Source: Rhodoluna sp.
Lineage (GTDB): Bacteria; Actinomycetota; Actinomycetes; Actinomycetales; Microbacteriaceae
Assembly (NCBI GenBank): GCA_016462375.1
Contig: JAEMTJ010000011.1
Coordinates: 1 to 32,463, forward strand
Direction: 5' to 3'
DNA length: 32,463 bases
Shown: positions 23,735-31,649 of the stretch, piece by piece
How positions within the stretch are numbered: position 1 is the first letter of the stretch
Layout of the letters: each line of letters opens with the position of its first letter
Made by a program: the position numbers and the translations under genes
Notes under the pieces: generated by a model
What the model was told of the DNA's origin: nothing
The model's database searches: none
The model's input: only the letters and a program-made list of their open reading frames with translations

Positions 23735-25219
23735 TTGACCAGGATAGACAGGTTTTTAGCGTTGGCTGAATCGATTAGACATCCAGGGGAACCCCTTAGG
23801 GTTTTGATTGCCTCAGATACATTCCCCCCAGATATTAATGGCGCGGCCAGATTTACCGAGCGTCTTGCTGGTGGACTAGTAAGAAACGGTAACAGGGTGC
23901 ACGTAGTTGCCCCAGCGATAGATAAGAACTGGGGAACTTTTTTAGAGACGCACGACGGCATGGAAATGACTGTGCACCGGATAAAATCTCACAAACTCCT
24001 GGTTCACAAAACACTGAGGTTTGTGATGCCCTTTACCATCAAGAAAAAGATGGACCGGATCCTCGATAGCTTCGAACCGGATGCCATCCACTCCCAGTCA
24101 CACGTTGTAATGGGTCGAGCACTAGCTAAAAGTGGACACGAGCGAGACATCAACCTGATTGCTACCAACCACCTGATGCCAGAGAACATGCTGCGTTATA
24201 TCCCACTGCCGAAGTTCCTTGAGAAAAGAATTATCCGCAGTCTCTGGAGAGACAGCGGCAAGGTGTTCTCTCAATTCGATCAGGTCACTACTCCAACCAG
24301 AAGAGCTGCTCAATTACTTGAAGATGCCACTGGCATAAGCAATGTCCTAGCAATCTCTTGCGGGATTGATGCGACTAAGTTTGCTAACGCAACTCCAACT
24401 ACTAACAAGCCTTTCAGAGTGCTTTTTCTAGGACGCCTCGATTGGGAGAAACACATTCACAACCTGCTTCGGGCGGTAGCTAAGTTACCTGCAGAAATTG
24501 ACTTTCACGTTGAAATTGCCGGCGATGGCAATCAACGCAAATATTTGGGGGAGTTGGCAAAGGAACTAAAGATTTCTGGCCGGGTTACCTTCTCCGGTCA
24601 CATCTCCGAGGCAGAACTTCCGCTTGCCTATGAGAAAGCAACTGTGTTTGCAATGCCTTCGATCGCTGAGCTGCAATCGATTGCAACAATGGAAGCCATG
24701 GCCTCAGGCAGACCGGTCATCGCGGCTAACGCTATGGCACTGCCTCACCTAGTTCACGACGGCGATAACGGCTATCTTTTTGAACCCGATGATGTGGATG
24801 ACTTTACTAAGGCTCTGCTCAAGGTTGCCACTGCAAATCAGAAAGAACTGGATCGTTTGTCAGAGAACTCGCTTCACCTAATTCAGTCGCACGACATCAA
24901 ACGCACGTTAGCAATCTTCGAAGGTCTTTATAGGGCGGAAGACGGCTCTAAGCGAGAGACAGACGACAACCAACCCGAATACATGAAGCCAATCGGTAAG
25001 CTCAATGTGGCCGTCAGGCGCGCAGAACAGCGGATGCGCAGGCAGACGCTAACAGCACTTGGCAAGATCTCAGAGCTTGGGGATGAGATAAAGGATGGGC
25101 TTGAAGAACTAAGAGAAGATGTCAAACGCCAAGCGAAGAAGGTCGATAGACAGGTGCGCAAAGGTGTCAAGAAAACTGTTACTAAAGCCAAAGAAGCTAT
25201 AAAGCGTTTGGACGAGTAA
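23735..25219 (+). CDS. GT4 family glycosyltransferase with C-terminal charged helical tail
   Basis: This is a GT-B fold, retaining glycosyltransferase of family GT4. The N-terminal domain opens RVLIASDTFPPDINGAARF and contains ATNHLMPENM. The C-terminal nucleotide-sugar domain shows VLFLGRLDWEKHIHNLLRA, EIAGDGNQ and FSGHISEAELPLAYEKATVF. The E(x7)E site is present as PSIAELQSIATMEAMASGRPVIA. Similar actinobacterial enzymes glycosylate membrane lipids or phosphatidylinositol, which I treat as inference. Residues from about 410 to 494 form an extra Lys/Arg/Glu-rich, probably helical tail (ELGDEIKDGLEELREDVKRQ). The TTG start at 23735 is uncertain because no ribosome site is evident. TTG 23762 is an alternative. 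Confidence 0.85.
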   Translation: MTRIDRFLALAESIRHPGEPLRVLIASDTFPPDINGAARFTERLAGGLVRNGNRVHVVAPAIDKNWGTFLETHDGMEMTVHRIKSHKLLVHKTLRFVMPFTIKKKMDRILDSFEPDAIHSQSHVVMGRALAKSGHERDINLIATNHLMPENMLRYIPLPKFLEKRIIRSLWRDSGKVFSQFDQVTTPTRRAAQLLEDATGISNVLAISCGIDATKFANATPTTNKPFRVLFLGRLDWEKHIHNLLRAVAKLPAEIDFHVEIAGDGNQRKYLGELAKELKISGRVTFSGHISEAELPLAYEKATVFAMPSIAELQSIATMEAMASGRPVIAANAMALPHLVHDGDNGYLFEPDDVDDFTKALLKVATANQKELDRLSENSLHLIQSHDIKRTLAIFEGLYRAEDGSKRETDDNQPEYMKPIGKLNVAVRRAEQRMRRQTLTALGKISELGDEIKDGLEELREDVKRQAKKVDRQVRKGVKKTVTKAKEAIKRLDE

Positions 25220-25233
25220 CCTAGTAGAGGCTG

Positions 25234-25310
25234 GGGGCGTTAGCTCAGCTGGTTAGAGCAGCGGACTCATAATCCGTCGGTCGCGGGTTCAAGTCCCGCA
25301 CGCCCCACCA
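25234..25310 (+). tRNA. tRNA with CAT anticodon, probably tRNA-Ile2 (lysidine-modified), else elongator tRNA-Met
   Basis: The cloverleaf is complete. The acceptor GGGGCGT pairs with ACGCCCC, the D stem is GCTC/GAGC, the anticodon stem GCGGA/TCCGT carries loop CTCATAA, and the T stem GCGGG/CCCGC has loop TTCAAGT. The discriminator is A and CCA is encoded. G1-C72 pairing and the lack of three G-C pairs in the anticodon stem rule out initiator tRNA-Met. From memory, the blocks AGAGCAG, GACTCATAATC, GGTCGC and GGTTCAAGTCC agree better with E. coli ileX than with metT, so I favour Ile2. The tRNA itself is certain and its identity less so. Confidence 0.9.
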
Positions 25311-25415
25311 GGTAACACTAAAGGGTCTGTATGTAATAGTTGTCAGCGCTACCAAGCTTGGGTCTCTTCCTGTTCCTGCAGAAATTCATCACCTCGAGCC
25401 AAACTATTGGAGCGG
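25311..25415. other. Intergenic spacer between a tRNA and a convergent gene
   Basis: This 105-base stretch lies between the tRNA and the stop of the amidohydrolase gene. I see no open frame of interest and no hairpin followed by a T run. The only feature is a perfect 10-base palindrome CCAAGCTTGG near 25362, which has no loop and is too short to read as a terminator or operator. Confidence 0.5.
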
Positions 25416-26987
25416 TTAGAGGTTAGCCCTAAAAATCTCTTTGCCAGCTTTATAGGTTGCCAACACCTTGGTTTTGATTAGATGTTCAGCGGCGACTTCG
25501 AAGAGATTCTGATCTAGTAAAACTGCATCAAAAGGCTGACCTAATTCAAGTGTGCCTGTCTCAGCACTGTTGAGCATCAGCTTCACATTTCTAGAGTATG
25601 CAGCTATTGCCTGCTCAACGCTGACTGCTTGAGCGAAGTTATGGCGAGGTTGACTTGAATGCTCTCGCCTGTTCACAGCCACAGCTAAACCTTTGCTCGG
25701 TTCATAACTGGAAATCGGCCAGTCGCTTGAAAATACAGTTGTAACGCCCGATTCAAACATGTCGTTGAAGGCATAGAGACGCTCTAAACGTTCCTTGCCC
25801 AAGTGTTTTTGGCAACTGAGCAGTAAGCCGTTGTTCTGTGCCCAGTAGGGCTGGACACAGGCTACTACTCCAATAGTTGTCATTCTCTTTAGTAGTGATT
25901 GATCTGTGAGCTCTGCGTGAGCAATTACTGGGGGATAAGTAAAGTTCTCTAGTTCAGCCAACACATCTAGGCAGAGGCTAGTTGCAGCGTCCCCAATGGC
26001 GTGGATGTGGATTTGGAACCCGTTCTTGTGAGCCAGGGCAATCGCCTCTCGAAATTTTTCTGCTGGCCAAATGGCTTGGCCGTGTGATCCGGTCGATAAA
26101 TATGGATCAATAACTAATGCGCTGGCACTGCCAAAGACACCATCAGCGAAGAACTTTATGCTGGTTCCTCTAACTTGGGCTTGGGTTTGCTCTAAGGTTG
26201 CTCTCTGTTCTAAGAAGTACGGGAGTTCCAGGTTGAAGGTAATTGGGTCTGCCCTAAAGCCAAGGGTGTAGTCCAGAGAAAGTTCACCAGTTTGCCACGC
26301 TGCTAGATAAGTCTCGGCCATTCCCTTATCGATCCAAGCATCGAAACATTCGACTATTCCAGCTGCAGCTAACTTTCTGTCTGCCCAGAGTAATGCTGCA
26401 ACATCTTCTTCTAGAGTTAGTTTGGGAGCAAGATTCATCACCAGAGACATTGCAGGCCAGTCACGTAGGATTCCGGTTGGAATTCCGTCGTCGTCTACAT
26501 CGATGCTTCCAGAGTCCAATTCCGGTAGCCTGCCGCTTAGCAACCCGGCAACTTCAAGCGCCTTTGAATTTACCCAGAGGGTGTGATGATCATCGCCGTG
26601 CAGCACTACCGGTTTGTCATTAACCGCCTTATCCAATGTTGCTCGATTGAAATCCATGTCAAGGGACCTATCGAATACGGCACCGTCAAGCCAGGACATT
26701 GCTGCATTTGATTCTGAGTAATTCTTTAGCTTTTTGATTAGCTCTGCTTCGGTTAGGCAATCTGATATGTCCAATCCTCGGGACTCGCGACCAGCAAACA
26801 GTGGATGGGTGTGACCATCTCTAAAAGCTGGAGATAAAAAATTACCCTTGAGATTTATTACCTGCTGAATCTCGCTGGTCGAGAATTCAGCTTCGCTAGT
26901 GACTATTCCTTGGTCAGAGACGAATACTGAATTGGCAAAGAGCGAGTTACCCAAATAGATGTCACCTGAGTGAAACTTTGTTGCCAA
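25416..26987 (-). CDS. YtcJ-like amidohydrolase (Amidohydro_3 family)
   Basis: This is a metal-dependent hydrolase of the amidohydrolase superfamily. SPAFRDGHTHPLFAG carries the first-strand metal pair His59 and His61. Other hallmarks are VVLHGDDHHTLWVNSKAL, GILRDWPA, the family-typical FFADGVFGSASA, IHAIGDAAT, IAHAELTD and FSSDWPISSYEP, which holds the late catalytic Asp. At 523 residues it is close to YtcJ proteins. Substrates of this group are mostly unknown, and N-acyl or cyclic amides are only a family-level guess. The ATG lies directly after the tdk stop, so the two are almost certainly co-transcribed. Confidence 0.88.
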   Translation of the reverse strand: MATKFHSGDIYLGNSLFANSVFVSDQGIVTSEAEFSTSEIQQVINLKGNFLSPAFRDGHTHPLFAGRESRGLDISDCLTEAELIKKLKNYSESNAAMSWLDGAVFDRSLDMDFNRATLDKAVNDKPVVLHGDDHHTLWVNSKALEVAGLLSGRLPELDSGSIDVDDDGIPTGILRDWPAMSLVMNLAPKLTLEEDVAALLWADRKLAAAGIVECFDAWIDKGMAETYLAAWQTGELSLDYTLGFRADPITFNLELPYFLEQRATLEQTQAQVRGTSIKFFADGVFGSASALVIDPYLSTGSHGQAIWPAEKFREAIALAHKNGFQIHIHAIGDAATSLCLDVLAELENFTYPPVIAHAELTDQSLLKRMTTIGVVACVQPYWAQNNGLLLSCQKHLGKERLERLYAFNDMFESGVTTVFSSDWPISSYEPSKGLAVAVNRREHSSQPRHNFAQAVSVEQAIAAYSRNVKLMLNSAETGTLELGQPFDAVLLDQNLFEVAAEHLIKTKVLATYKAGKEIFRANL

Positions 26988-27584
26988 CTAGCCACGCTCG
27001 TTGAGATAGCAAACGCCACAGAGCGATTCGTAGGTAACTTCAACACCATCGATAGCAACTTGATCGCCATGGAAAATGAATTCGCCATCAAACTTTCTGG
27101 CATTGAACATTGCCTTTCGGCCACAGCGGCAAATTGTCTTTAGTTCTTCTAGAGAATGGGCAATCTCCATAAGGCGGAGCGAGCCAGGGAAACCGTTGGT
27201 GAGGAAATCGGTTCTTATGCCGAACGCCAATACCGGAACACCATCTAGAACTGCAAGTTCAAAGGCTTGATCTACCTGGTCTCGAGTTAAAAATTGAGCT
27301 TCGTCGATTAGTAAGCAGGAAAGGTTTTTTACACCTGGAATGATTAAAGAGTCATTGGCACGTTCGTGAGCTAGTTCTCTAAGGTTTGATTCTGGGGTTA
27401 TGAGAAAGTCGACTCTACGGTCAACACCTAGTCTTGAGACGATTGTCGAGTCGCCCTTAGTGTCCACGGCTGGCTTGGCGATTAGCACCTGTTGGCTGCG
27501 CTCTTCGTAGTTGTGAGCAACCTGAAGCAGTGCTGTGCTCTTACCGCTGTTCATTGCTCCATAGCGGAAATACAACTTAGCCAT
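26988..27584 (-). CDS. tdk: Thymidine kinase
   Basis: This is a type II (TK1-like) thymidine kinase that salvages thymidine to dTMP. The P-loop GAMNSGKST is at 9-17, the catalytic and Mg-binding region is CLLIDEAQFLTRDQV, and the lasso region includes FGIRTDFLTNGFPGS and SLRLMEIAHSLEELKTICRCGRKA. Structural zinc ligands are Cys152, Cys154, Cys189 and Cys192. At 198 residues it is normal. AAAGGG lies 6 bases before the ATG. It is divergent from the DUF3145 gene and is followed without a gap by the amidohydrolase gene. Confidence 0.94.
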   Translation of the reverse strand: MAKLYFRYGAMNSGKSTALLQVAHNYEERSQQVLIAKPAVDTKGDSTIVSRLGVDRRVDFLITPESNLRELAHERANDSLIIPGVKNLSCLLIDEAQFLTRDQVDQAFELAVLDGVPVLAFGIRTDFLTNGFPGSLRLMEIAHSLEELKTICRCGRKAMFNARKFDGEFIFHGDQVAIDGVEVTYESLCGVCYLNERG

Positions 27585-27634
27585 CTTGAGCCCTTTCTAG
27601 CCTTCTCCAATGCTAGAGCGGAACTGGTTTAGGT

Positions 27635-27663
27635 TTGCGCATTTGGCTCGCTAGTCGTAATCT
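27635..27663 (+). promoter_or_regulatory. Candidate promoter for the DUF3145 gene
   Basis: TTGCGC at 27635-27640 and TAATCT at 27658-27663 are exactly 17 bases apart, inside the 147-base divergent spacer, and leave a leader of about 60 bases before the DUF3145 start. TATAAC at 27664-27669 is a possible alternative -10. Confidence 0.4.
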
Positions 27664-27731
27664 ATAACCCTTACGAATCAGATCAGGACGTTGGGGAAGA
27701 CGCACCTAGTGTCTGTTTCGGAGGACTCATC

Positions 27732-28199
27732 ATGGCCAAAGGCCAGATACCCAGCAGGTTAGTAATTCACGCCTGCCCGGCAGCCGAGACTCATCGGATC
27801 TCCTCAATCGACTCTTGGATTAATCAGCCATTGCTATTAGGTTTTCAAGCTGGCAGCGTCAATCTTCGTTTGACTGCCCTAGAGGCTGAAGAATTAGCAT
27901 CCGAATTGGCTTTGGTTTCAAACATTACCTTTGAACTAATCCAAGCTGGTCGTGACTCTGGTGTCTTGTTCATGCATTTGCCTGGACAAGGAATCTTTAG
28001 AGGAGAGCTAAACGCTGCTGGCTCGCTGACTCTAAGTGAAGAGCGGTTGCAGTTGATGCTAGAGCAGGCAACAGGAAATCATCGAGAGTTCACAAGATTG
28101 CTTAGGTTGGCTTTAGGTCAGTCTTGGGATGATCTGTTAGAACCGTTTAGGGCTGTTAGACATTCGGAGAATGTGGTGCTGCTAAATCGTGCTGGTTAG
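27732..28199 (+). CDS. DUF3145 family protein
   Basis: This 155-residue protein resembles DUF3145, an actinobacterial family of unknown function usually encoded beside fabF. The opening RLVIHACPAAETHRISSIDSW matches the family pattern V(Y)VH(A/S)xP followed by a helix. Later parts also fit: SELALVSNITFELIQ, the short strand RDSGVLFMHLPGQGIF and SEERLQLMLEQA. No signal peptide or membrane segment is seen. GGAGG lies 9 bases before the ATG. It runs opposite to fabF and overlaps its 3' end by 4 bases. The link to fatty-acid synthesis is positional only. Confidence 0.82.
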   Translation: MAKGQIPSRLVIHACPAAETHRISSIDSWINQPLLLGFQAGSVNLRLTALEAEELASELALVSNITFELIQAGRDSGVLFMHLPGQGIFRGELNAAGSLTLSEERLQLMLEQATGNHREFTRLLRLALGQSWDDLLEPFRAVRHSENVVLLNRAG

Positions 28200-29431
28200 T
28201 TATATGAACGGAATGCAATAACCGCGTTGTGTCCACCGAAACCAAATGAGTTTGAAATAGCCAAAACATTATCGCCAAGCGGCCTAGGGCTTGTCACAAC
28301 ATCAAGAATGATTGCCGGATCTGGATCATCAAGGTTGATGGTCGGTGGAGCAACCTTCTCGTGCAAAGCAAGAATTGTGAATATAGCTTCGATTGCGCCT
28401 GCTCCACCCAATAGATGACCGGTAGAGGACTTGGTAGCTGATAGTGGAATGTTCTTGAGGTTATCGCCAAAGACTCGCTTCAGTGCTGTGTATTCAGCAA
28501 TGTCACCGACCGGTGTGCTTGTCGCATGCGCATTGATGTGTCCAACATCTTCAGGCTTTGCTCCTGCCATCTCTAGAACTCCGATAACTGCACGTGCGGC
28601 CGCAGTGCCCTCTGGATCTGGGGCGGTGATGTGATGAGCATCGCTGGTGACGTAGCCGCCTGCTAGTTCAGCGTAAATCTTTGCTCCACGAGCAAGTGCG
28701 TGTTCTTCAAGTTCTAAAACAATTGCTCCAGCGCCTTCACCCATGACAAAACCGTCACGGTTGATGTCATATGGTCTTGATGCTTTAGCGGGTTCATCGT
28801 TGCGGCGAGAAAGTGCATGCATCGCAGCAAAGGCTGCCATCGGCAGTGGATGCATCGCTGCTTCACAACCACCGGCAACCACTATGTCAATCTCACCTGA
28901 TCGCAATCTGGTGATCGCATTAGCAATAGCTTCAGTTCCAGAAGCACAGGCTGAAACAGAAGTTCTAACTCCACCACGAGCAGAGATGTCCATTCCAATA
29001 GCTGCGGCTGGCCCGTTAGGCATCAGCATAGGAACTGTCATCGGGAGAACTCGCCTTGGGCCTTTTGCTAGCAGAGTGTCATAAGCGTCTAGCAGAGTCC
29101 AGACACCACCGATGCCGGTAGCAAACTCAACTGAAAGGCGTTCTGGAACGTACTCGGTGATTCCTGCATCAGCCCAAGCTTCTCTTGCAGCAATGAGAGC
29201 AAACTGGCTAGAAGGATCTAGTCGCTTCGTTTCTTGAAGCGTCAGTACTGCTGAAGCATCAACCTTGGCGCGACCAGCAAAGGTAACAGGTAGTTCGTGT
29301 CTTGAAACCCATTCGTAGTCAAGGGTTACGATGCCAGATTCACCAGCAAGCAGTGCCTGCCAGGTGGACTTGACGTCGCCACCGAGTGGCGTGGTAGCGC
29401 CAAGCCCGGTAACAACTATTTTTTGATTCAA
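28196..29431 (-). CDS. fabF: Beta-ketoacyl-ACP synthase II
   Basis: This is the elongating condensing enzyme of type II fatty-acid synthesis, joining malonyl-ACP to acyl-ACP. From TTG 29431 it has 411 residues with nucleophile Cys162 in SACASGTEAIANAI, the first His in INAHATSTPVGDIAEY, the conserved Lys and second His in SATKSSTGHLLGGAGAIEA, and the late FGFGGHNA. I chose TTG 29431 (MNQKIVVTGLGATTPLGG) because family members start just before this strand. An upstream ATG at 29473 would run 35 bases into acpP. The start is 7 bases after acpP. It converges with DUF3145. Confidence 0.95.
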   Translation of the reverse strand: MNQKIVVTGLGATTPLGGDVKSTWQALLAGESGIVTLDYEWVSRHELPVTFAGRAKVDASAVLTLQETKRLDPSSQFALIAAREAWADAGITEYVPERLSVEFATGIGGVWTLLDAYDTLLAKGPRRVLPMTVPMLMPNGPAAAIGMDISARGGVRTSVSACASGTEAIANAITRLRSGEIDIVVAGGCEAAMHPLPMAAFAAMHALSRRNDEPAKASRPYDINRDGFVMGEGAGAIVLELEEHALARGAKIYAELAGGYVTSDAHHITAPDPEGTAAARAVIGVLEMAGAKPEDVGHINAHATSTPVGDIAEYTALKRVFGDNLKNIPLSATKSSTGHLLGGAGAIEAIFTILALHEKVAPPTINLDDPDPAIILDVVTSPRPLGDNVLAISNSFGFGGHNAVIAFRSYN

Positions 29432-29438
29432 GACTTTA

Positions 29439-29687
29439 TTAGCCCTGTGCTGAGGTGATGAAGTTAACTGCATCGCCTACGGTTAGTAGGTTCTTCACTT
29501 CTTCATCAGGGATCTTTACGCTGAATTTCTCTTCAGCGTTGACGACGATGGTCATCATTGAGATTGAGTCGATGTCTAGGTCGTTGGTGAAAGATTTCTC
29601 CAACTTCACAGAGTCGGTATCGATACCAGTCTCTTCATTAACAATTTCGGCTAGGCCGGCTAATACTTCGTCGTGCGAAAGTGCCAT
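29439..29687 (-). CDS. acpP: Acyl carrier protein
   Basis: This small acidic protein of 82 residues carries acyl chains on a 4'-phosphopantetheine arm. The attachment serine is Ser41 in DLDIDSISMM. The usual actinobacterial and E. coli motif is DSL, so Ile42 is a mild variant. Helices around EVLAGLAEIV and IPDEEVKNLLTVGDAVNFI are typical. AGGAG lies 9 bases before the ATG. It sits between fabH and fabF in the fab operon. Confidence 0.96.
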   Translation of the reverse strand: MALSHDEVLAGLAEIVNEETGIDTDSVKLEKSFTNDLDIDSISMMTIVVNAEEKFSVKIPDEEVKNLLTVGDAVNFITSAQG

Positions 29688-29725
29688 TGATTTTGCTCCT
29701 TGTTGGTTTGTTTGTTGGGTAAAGT

Positions 29726-30730
29726 CTAGGGCAGAACTACTACTTGGGCGGCGAAGGCAAGACCTGCGCCAAAGCCGATCTGGAGGGCTAAGCCGCCAGA
29801 TTTTACAACTCCATCCTTCAGCAATTGGTGCATAGCCAAAGGAACGCTGGCAGCCGAGGTGTTACCGGTTTTTGCAATATCCCTTGCAATAGCAACAGAT
29901 TCAGGCAGTTGCAACTGTTTAACCAGCTCATCAATGATCCTCATGTTTGCCTGATGAGTTACTAGAGCAGAGAGGTCTTCGGCTTTTATACCAGCAACCT
30001 CTAGGGCTTGCTTAGCTACTTTGACCATTTCCCAAACCGCCCATTTGAAGACTGTTAGACCGTCCTGTCGCATGGTCGGCCAGTTTGACTCACCATCTCT
30101 GAAATCTAGAAGAGACGCGGTCATTCCCACCGATGGCCATTTAGAGCCGTCAGAGCCCCAAACTGTCGGTGAGATCCCTGGTTCATCGGAAGGTCCAACA
30201 ATTGCCGCCCCTGCTCCATCAGCCAAGAGGAAAGATATGGAGCGATCCGTTGGATCAATAAAGTCACTTAGCTTTTCTCCACCGACTACCAATACATATT
30301 TTGCAACACCCGATCTAACTAGCGCGTCAGCTTGAGCGATGCCGTAGCAGTAGCCGGCACAGGCTGCTGAAATGTCATAAGCCGGTGCAGGGTTTGCACC
30401 AATTAGCTCAGTGAGCAGAGTTGCGGCCGACGGAGTCTGGTATGGGTGGCTGATGGTGCTAAAGATAACGGCACCAATTTCCTGCGGAGAGATGCCGGCC
30501 CCGGCGATTGCTTCGTTAGAAGCTTCCACTGCCATATCCATTAGCGACTGATCTTTATCGGCCCGAGCTCGGGTAATTATTCCGGTGCGCTGTCTAATCC
30601 ATTCGTCACTTGAATCAATTGGTCCAGCAATTTCATCGTTTGTCACTATCAAGCGACCACGGGCTGCTCCGAGAGAATAGATCTTGCTGAAAAGAACAGG
30701 TTGGTATTGGTTTAGTTTTGCGTGAGTCAT
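29726..30730 (-). CDS. fabH: Beta-ketoacyl-ACP synthase III
   Basis: This is the initiating condensing enzyme, joining acyl-CoA to malonyl-ACP and so setting the starter (straight or branched) of fatty acids. The catalytic triad is intact: Cys124 (ISAACAGYCYG), His259 (VTHQANMRI) and Asn290 (GNTSAASVP). IDSSDEWIRQRTGI and the C-terminal GFGAGLAFAAQVVV are typical. At 334 residues it is normal. The N-terminus (SKIYSLGAARG) matches actinobacterial FabH. It begins 4 bases after the fabD stop. Confidence 0.96.
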   Translation of the reverse strand: MTHAKLNQYQPVLFSKIYSLGAARGRLIVTNDEIAGPIDSSDEWIRQRTGIITRARADKDQSLMDMAVEASNEAIAGAGISPQEIGAVIFSTISHPYQTPSAATLLTELIGANPAPAYDISAACAGYCYGIAQADALVRSGVAKYVLVVGGEKLSDFIDPTDRSISFLLADGAGAAIVGPSDEPGISPTVWGSDGSKWPSVGMTASLLDFRDGESNWPTMRQDGLTVFKWAVWEMVKVAKQALEVAGIKAEDLSALVTHQANMRIIDELVKQLQLPESVAIARDIAKTGNTSAASVPLAMHQLLKDGVVKSGGLALQIGFGAGLAFAAQVVVLP

Positions 30731-30734
30731 CTCT

Positions 30735-31646
30735 CTACTTCCCTAGACGTGCAATCAGACTATTGGCAGAATCAAGATCTGCTGGGGACTTAAGTGCAAC
30801 GATCTCAACGCCTGGCATTCCGCGCTTGGCCAATCCAGCCAATGTTCCGGCGGGACAGAGTTCGATGACACCTGTTACTCCAGCACTTACCATTGCTTGC
30901 ATACATAGATCCCAACGCACTGAGTTAGCAACTTGTCCGACAAGGAGGGCCATGAATTCTGTTCCGGTACTGACAGACTGTCCTGCTTGGTTCGACCAGA
31001 TGCTGACTTCAGGGTTCTGGAGCTCCAATGAACTTGTGAATGTTTGAAGTTCGTCAACCGCCGGTGCCATGAACTTGGTATGAAAGGCCCCAGCAACACT
31101 CAGTGGAATTACCTTGGCACCTTCTGGAGGGGAAGAAACTAGATTTTGAATAGCTAACTTTGAGCCAGCTGCGACAACTTGCCCTGCTCCATTGAAGTTT
31201 GCTCCAGACAGACCAAGTGCAGTCAGTTTTGCAATCACAACTTCTTCAGCTCCGCCAAGAATTGCTGCCATCGATTGTTCCGATGCAGCAGAAGCTTTGG
31301 CCATTGCTTGCGCACGAACATTCACTAACTGCATAGCGCTCTGATTGCTTATGATTCCCGCGATACTTGCAGCACTCACTTCACCGACAGAGTGTCCAGC
31401 AACTCCTGAGATTTCGACAAGGTTTAAAAGGTTTGCACTTGCAATGCTTGATGCAACAATCAAAGGTTGTGCAACAGCGGTATCTCGAATAGTTTCTTCA
31501 TCGCTGAGTGTTCCATGCTTTATCAGATCGATAGAGATTACGTCAGAAAGTTGAGCAAACTGTTCTCTGAACGCTGTTATTTCTAACCATTCACTTAGAA
31601 AGCCAGGTTTCTGAGAGCCTTGACCAGGGCACAGGAGAACGATCAT
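30735..31646 (-). CDS. fabD: Malonyl-CoA:ACP transacylase
   Basis: FabD transfers malonyl from CoA to ACP. The nucleophile is Ser86 in GHSVGE, the partner His189 lies in GAFHTKFM, and the N-terminal LLCPGQGSQKPG and the Gln in AVAQPLIVAS complete the active site. At 303 residues it is normal. The ATG lies only 3 bases after the aceE stop, with GGTGGAG inside the aceE end as ribosome site, so translation is probably coupled. No regulator gene lies between aceE and fabD. Confidence 0.96.
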   Translation of the reverse strand: MIVLLCPGQGSQKPGFLSEWLEITAFREQFAQLSDVISIDLIKHGTLSDEETIRDTAVAQPLIVASSIASANLLNLVEISGVAGHSVGEVSAASIAGIISNQSAMQLVNVRAQAMAKASAASEQSMAAILGGAEEVVIAKLTALGLSGANFNGAGQVVAAGSKLAIQNLVSSPPEGAKVIPLSVAGAFHTKFMAPAVDELQTFTSSLELQNPEVSIWSNQAGQSVSTGTEFMALLVGQVANSVRWDLCMQAMVSAGVTGVIELCPAGTLAGLAKRGMPGVEIVALKSPADLDSANSLIARLGK

Positions 31647-31649
31647 TGG

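Noticed and set aside
25357..25372. Palindrome CCAAGCTTGG after the CAU tRNA as a terminator
   Set aside because: It has no loop, a short stem and no T run.
29432..29473. ATG at 29473 as the fabF start
   Set aside because: It would run 35 bases into acpP and add a non-conserved N-terminus. TTG 29431 begins at the conserved first strand.
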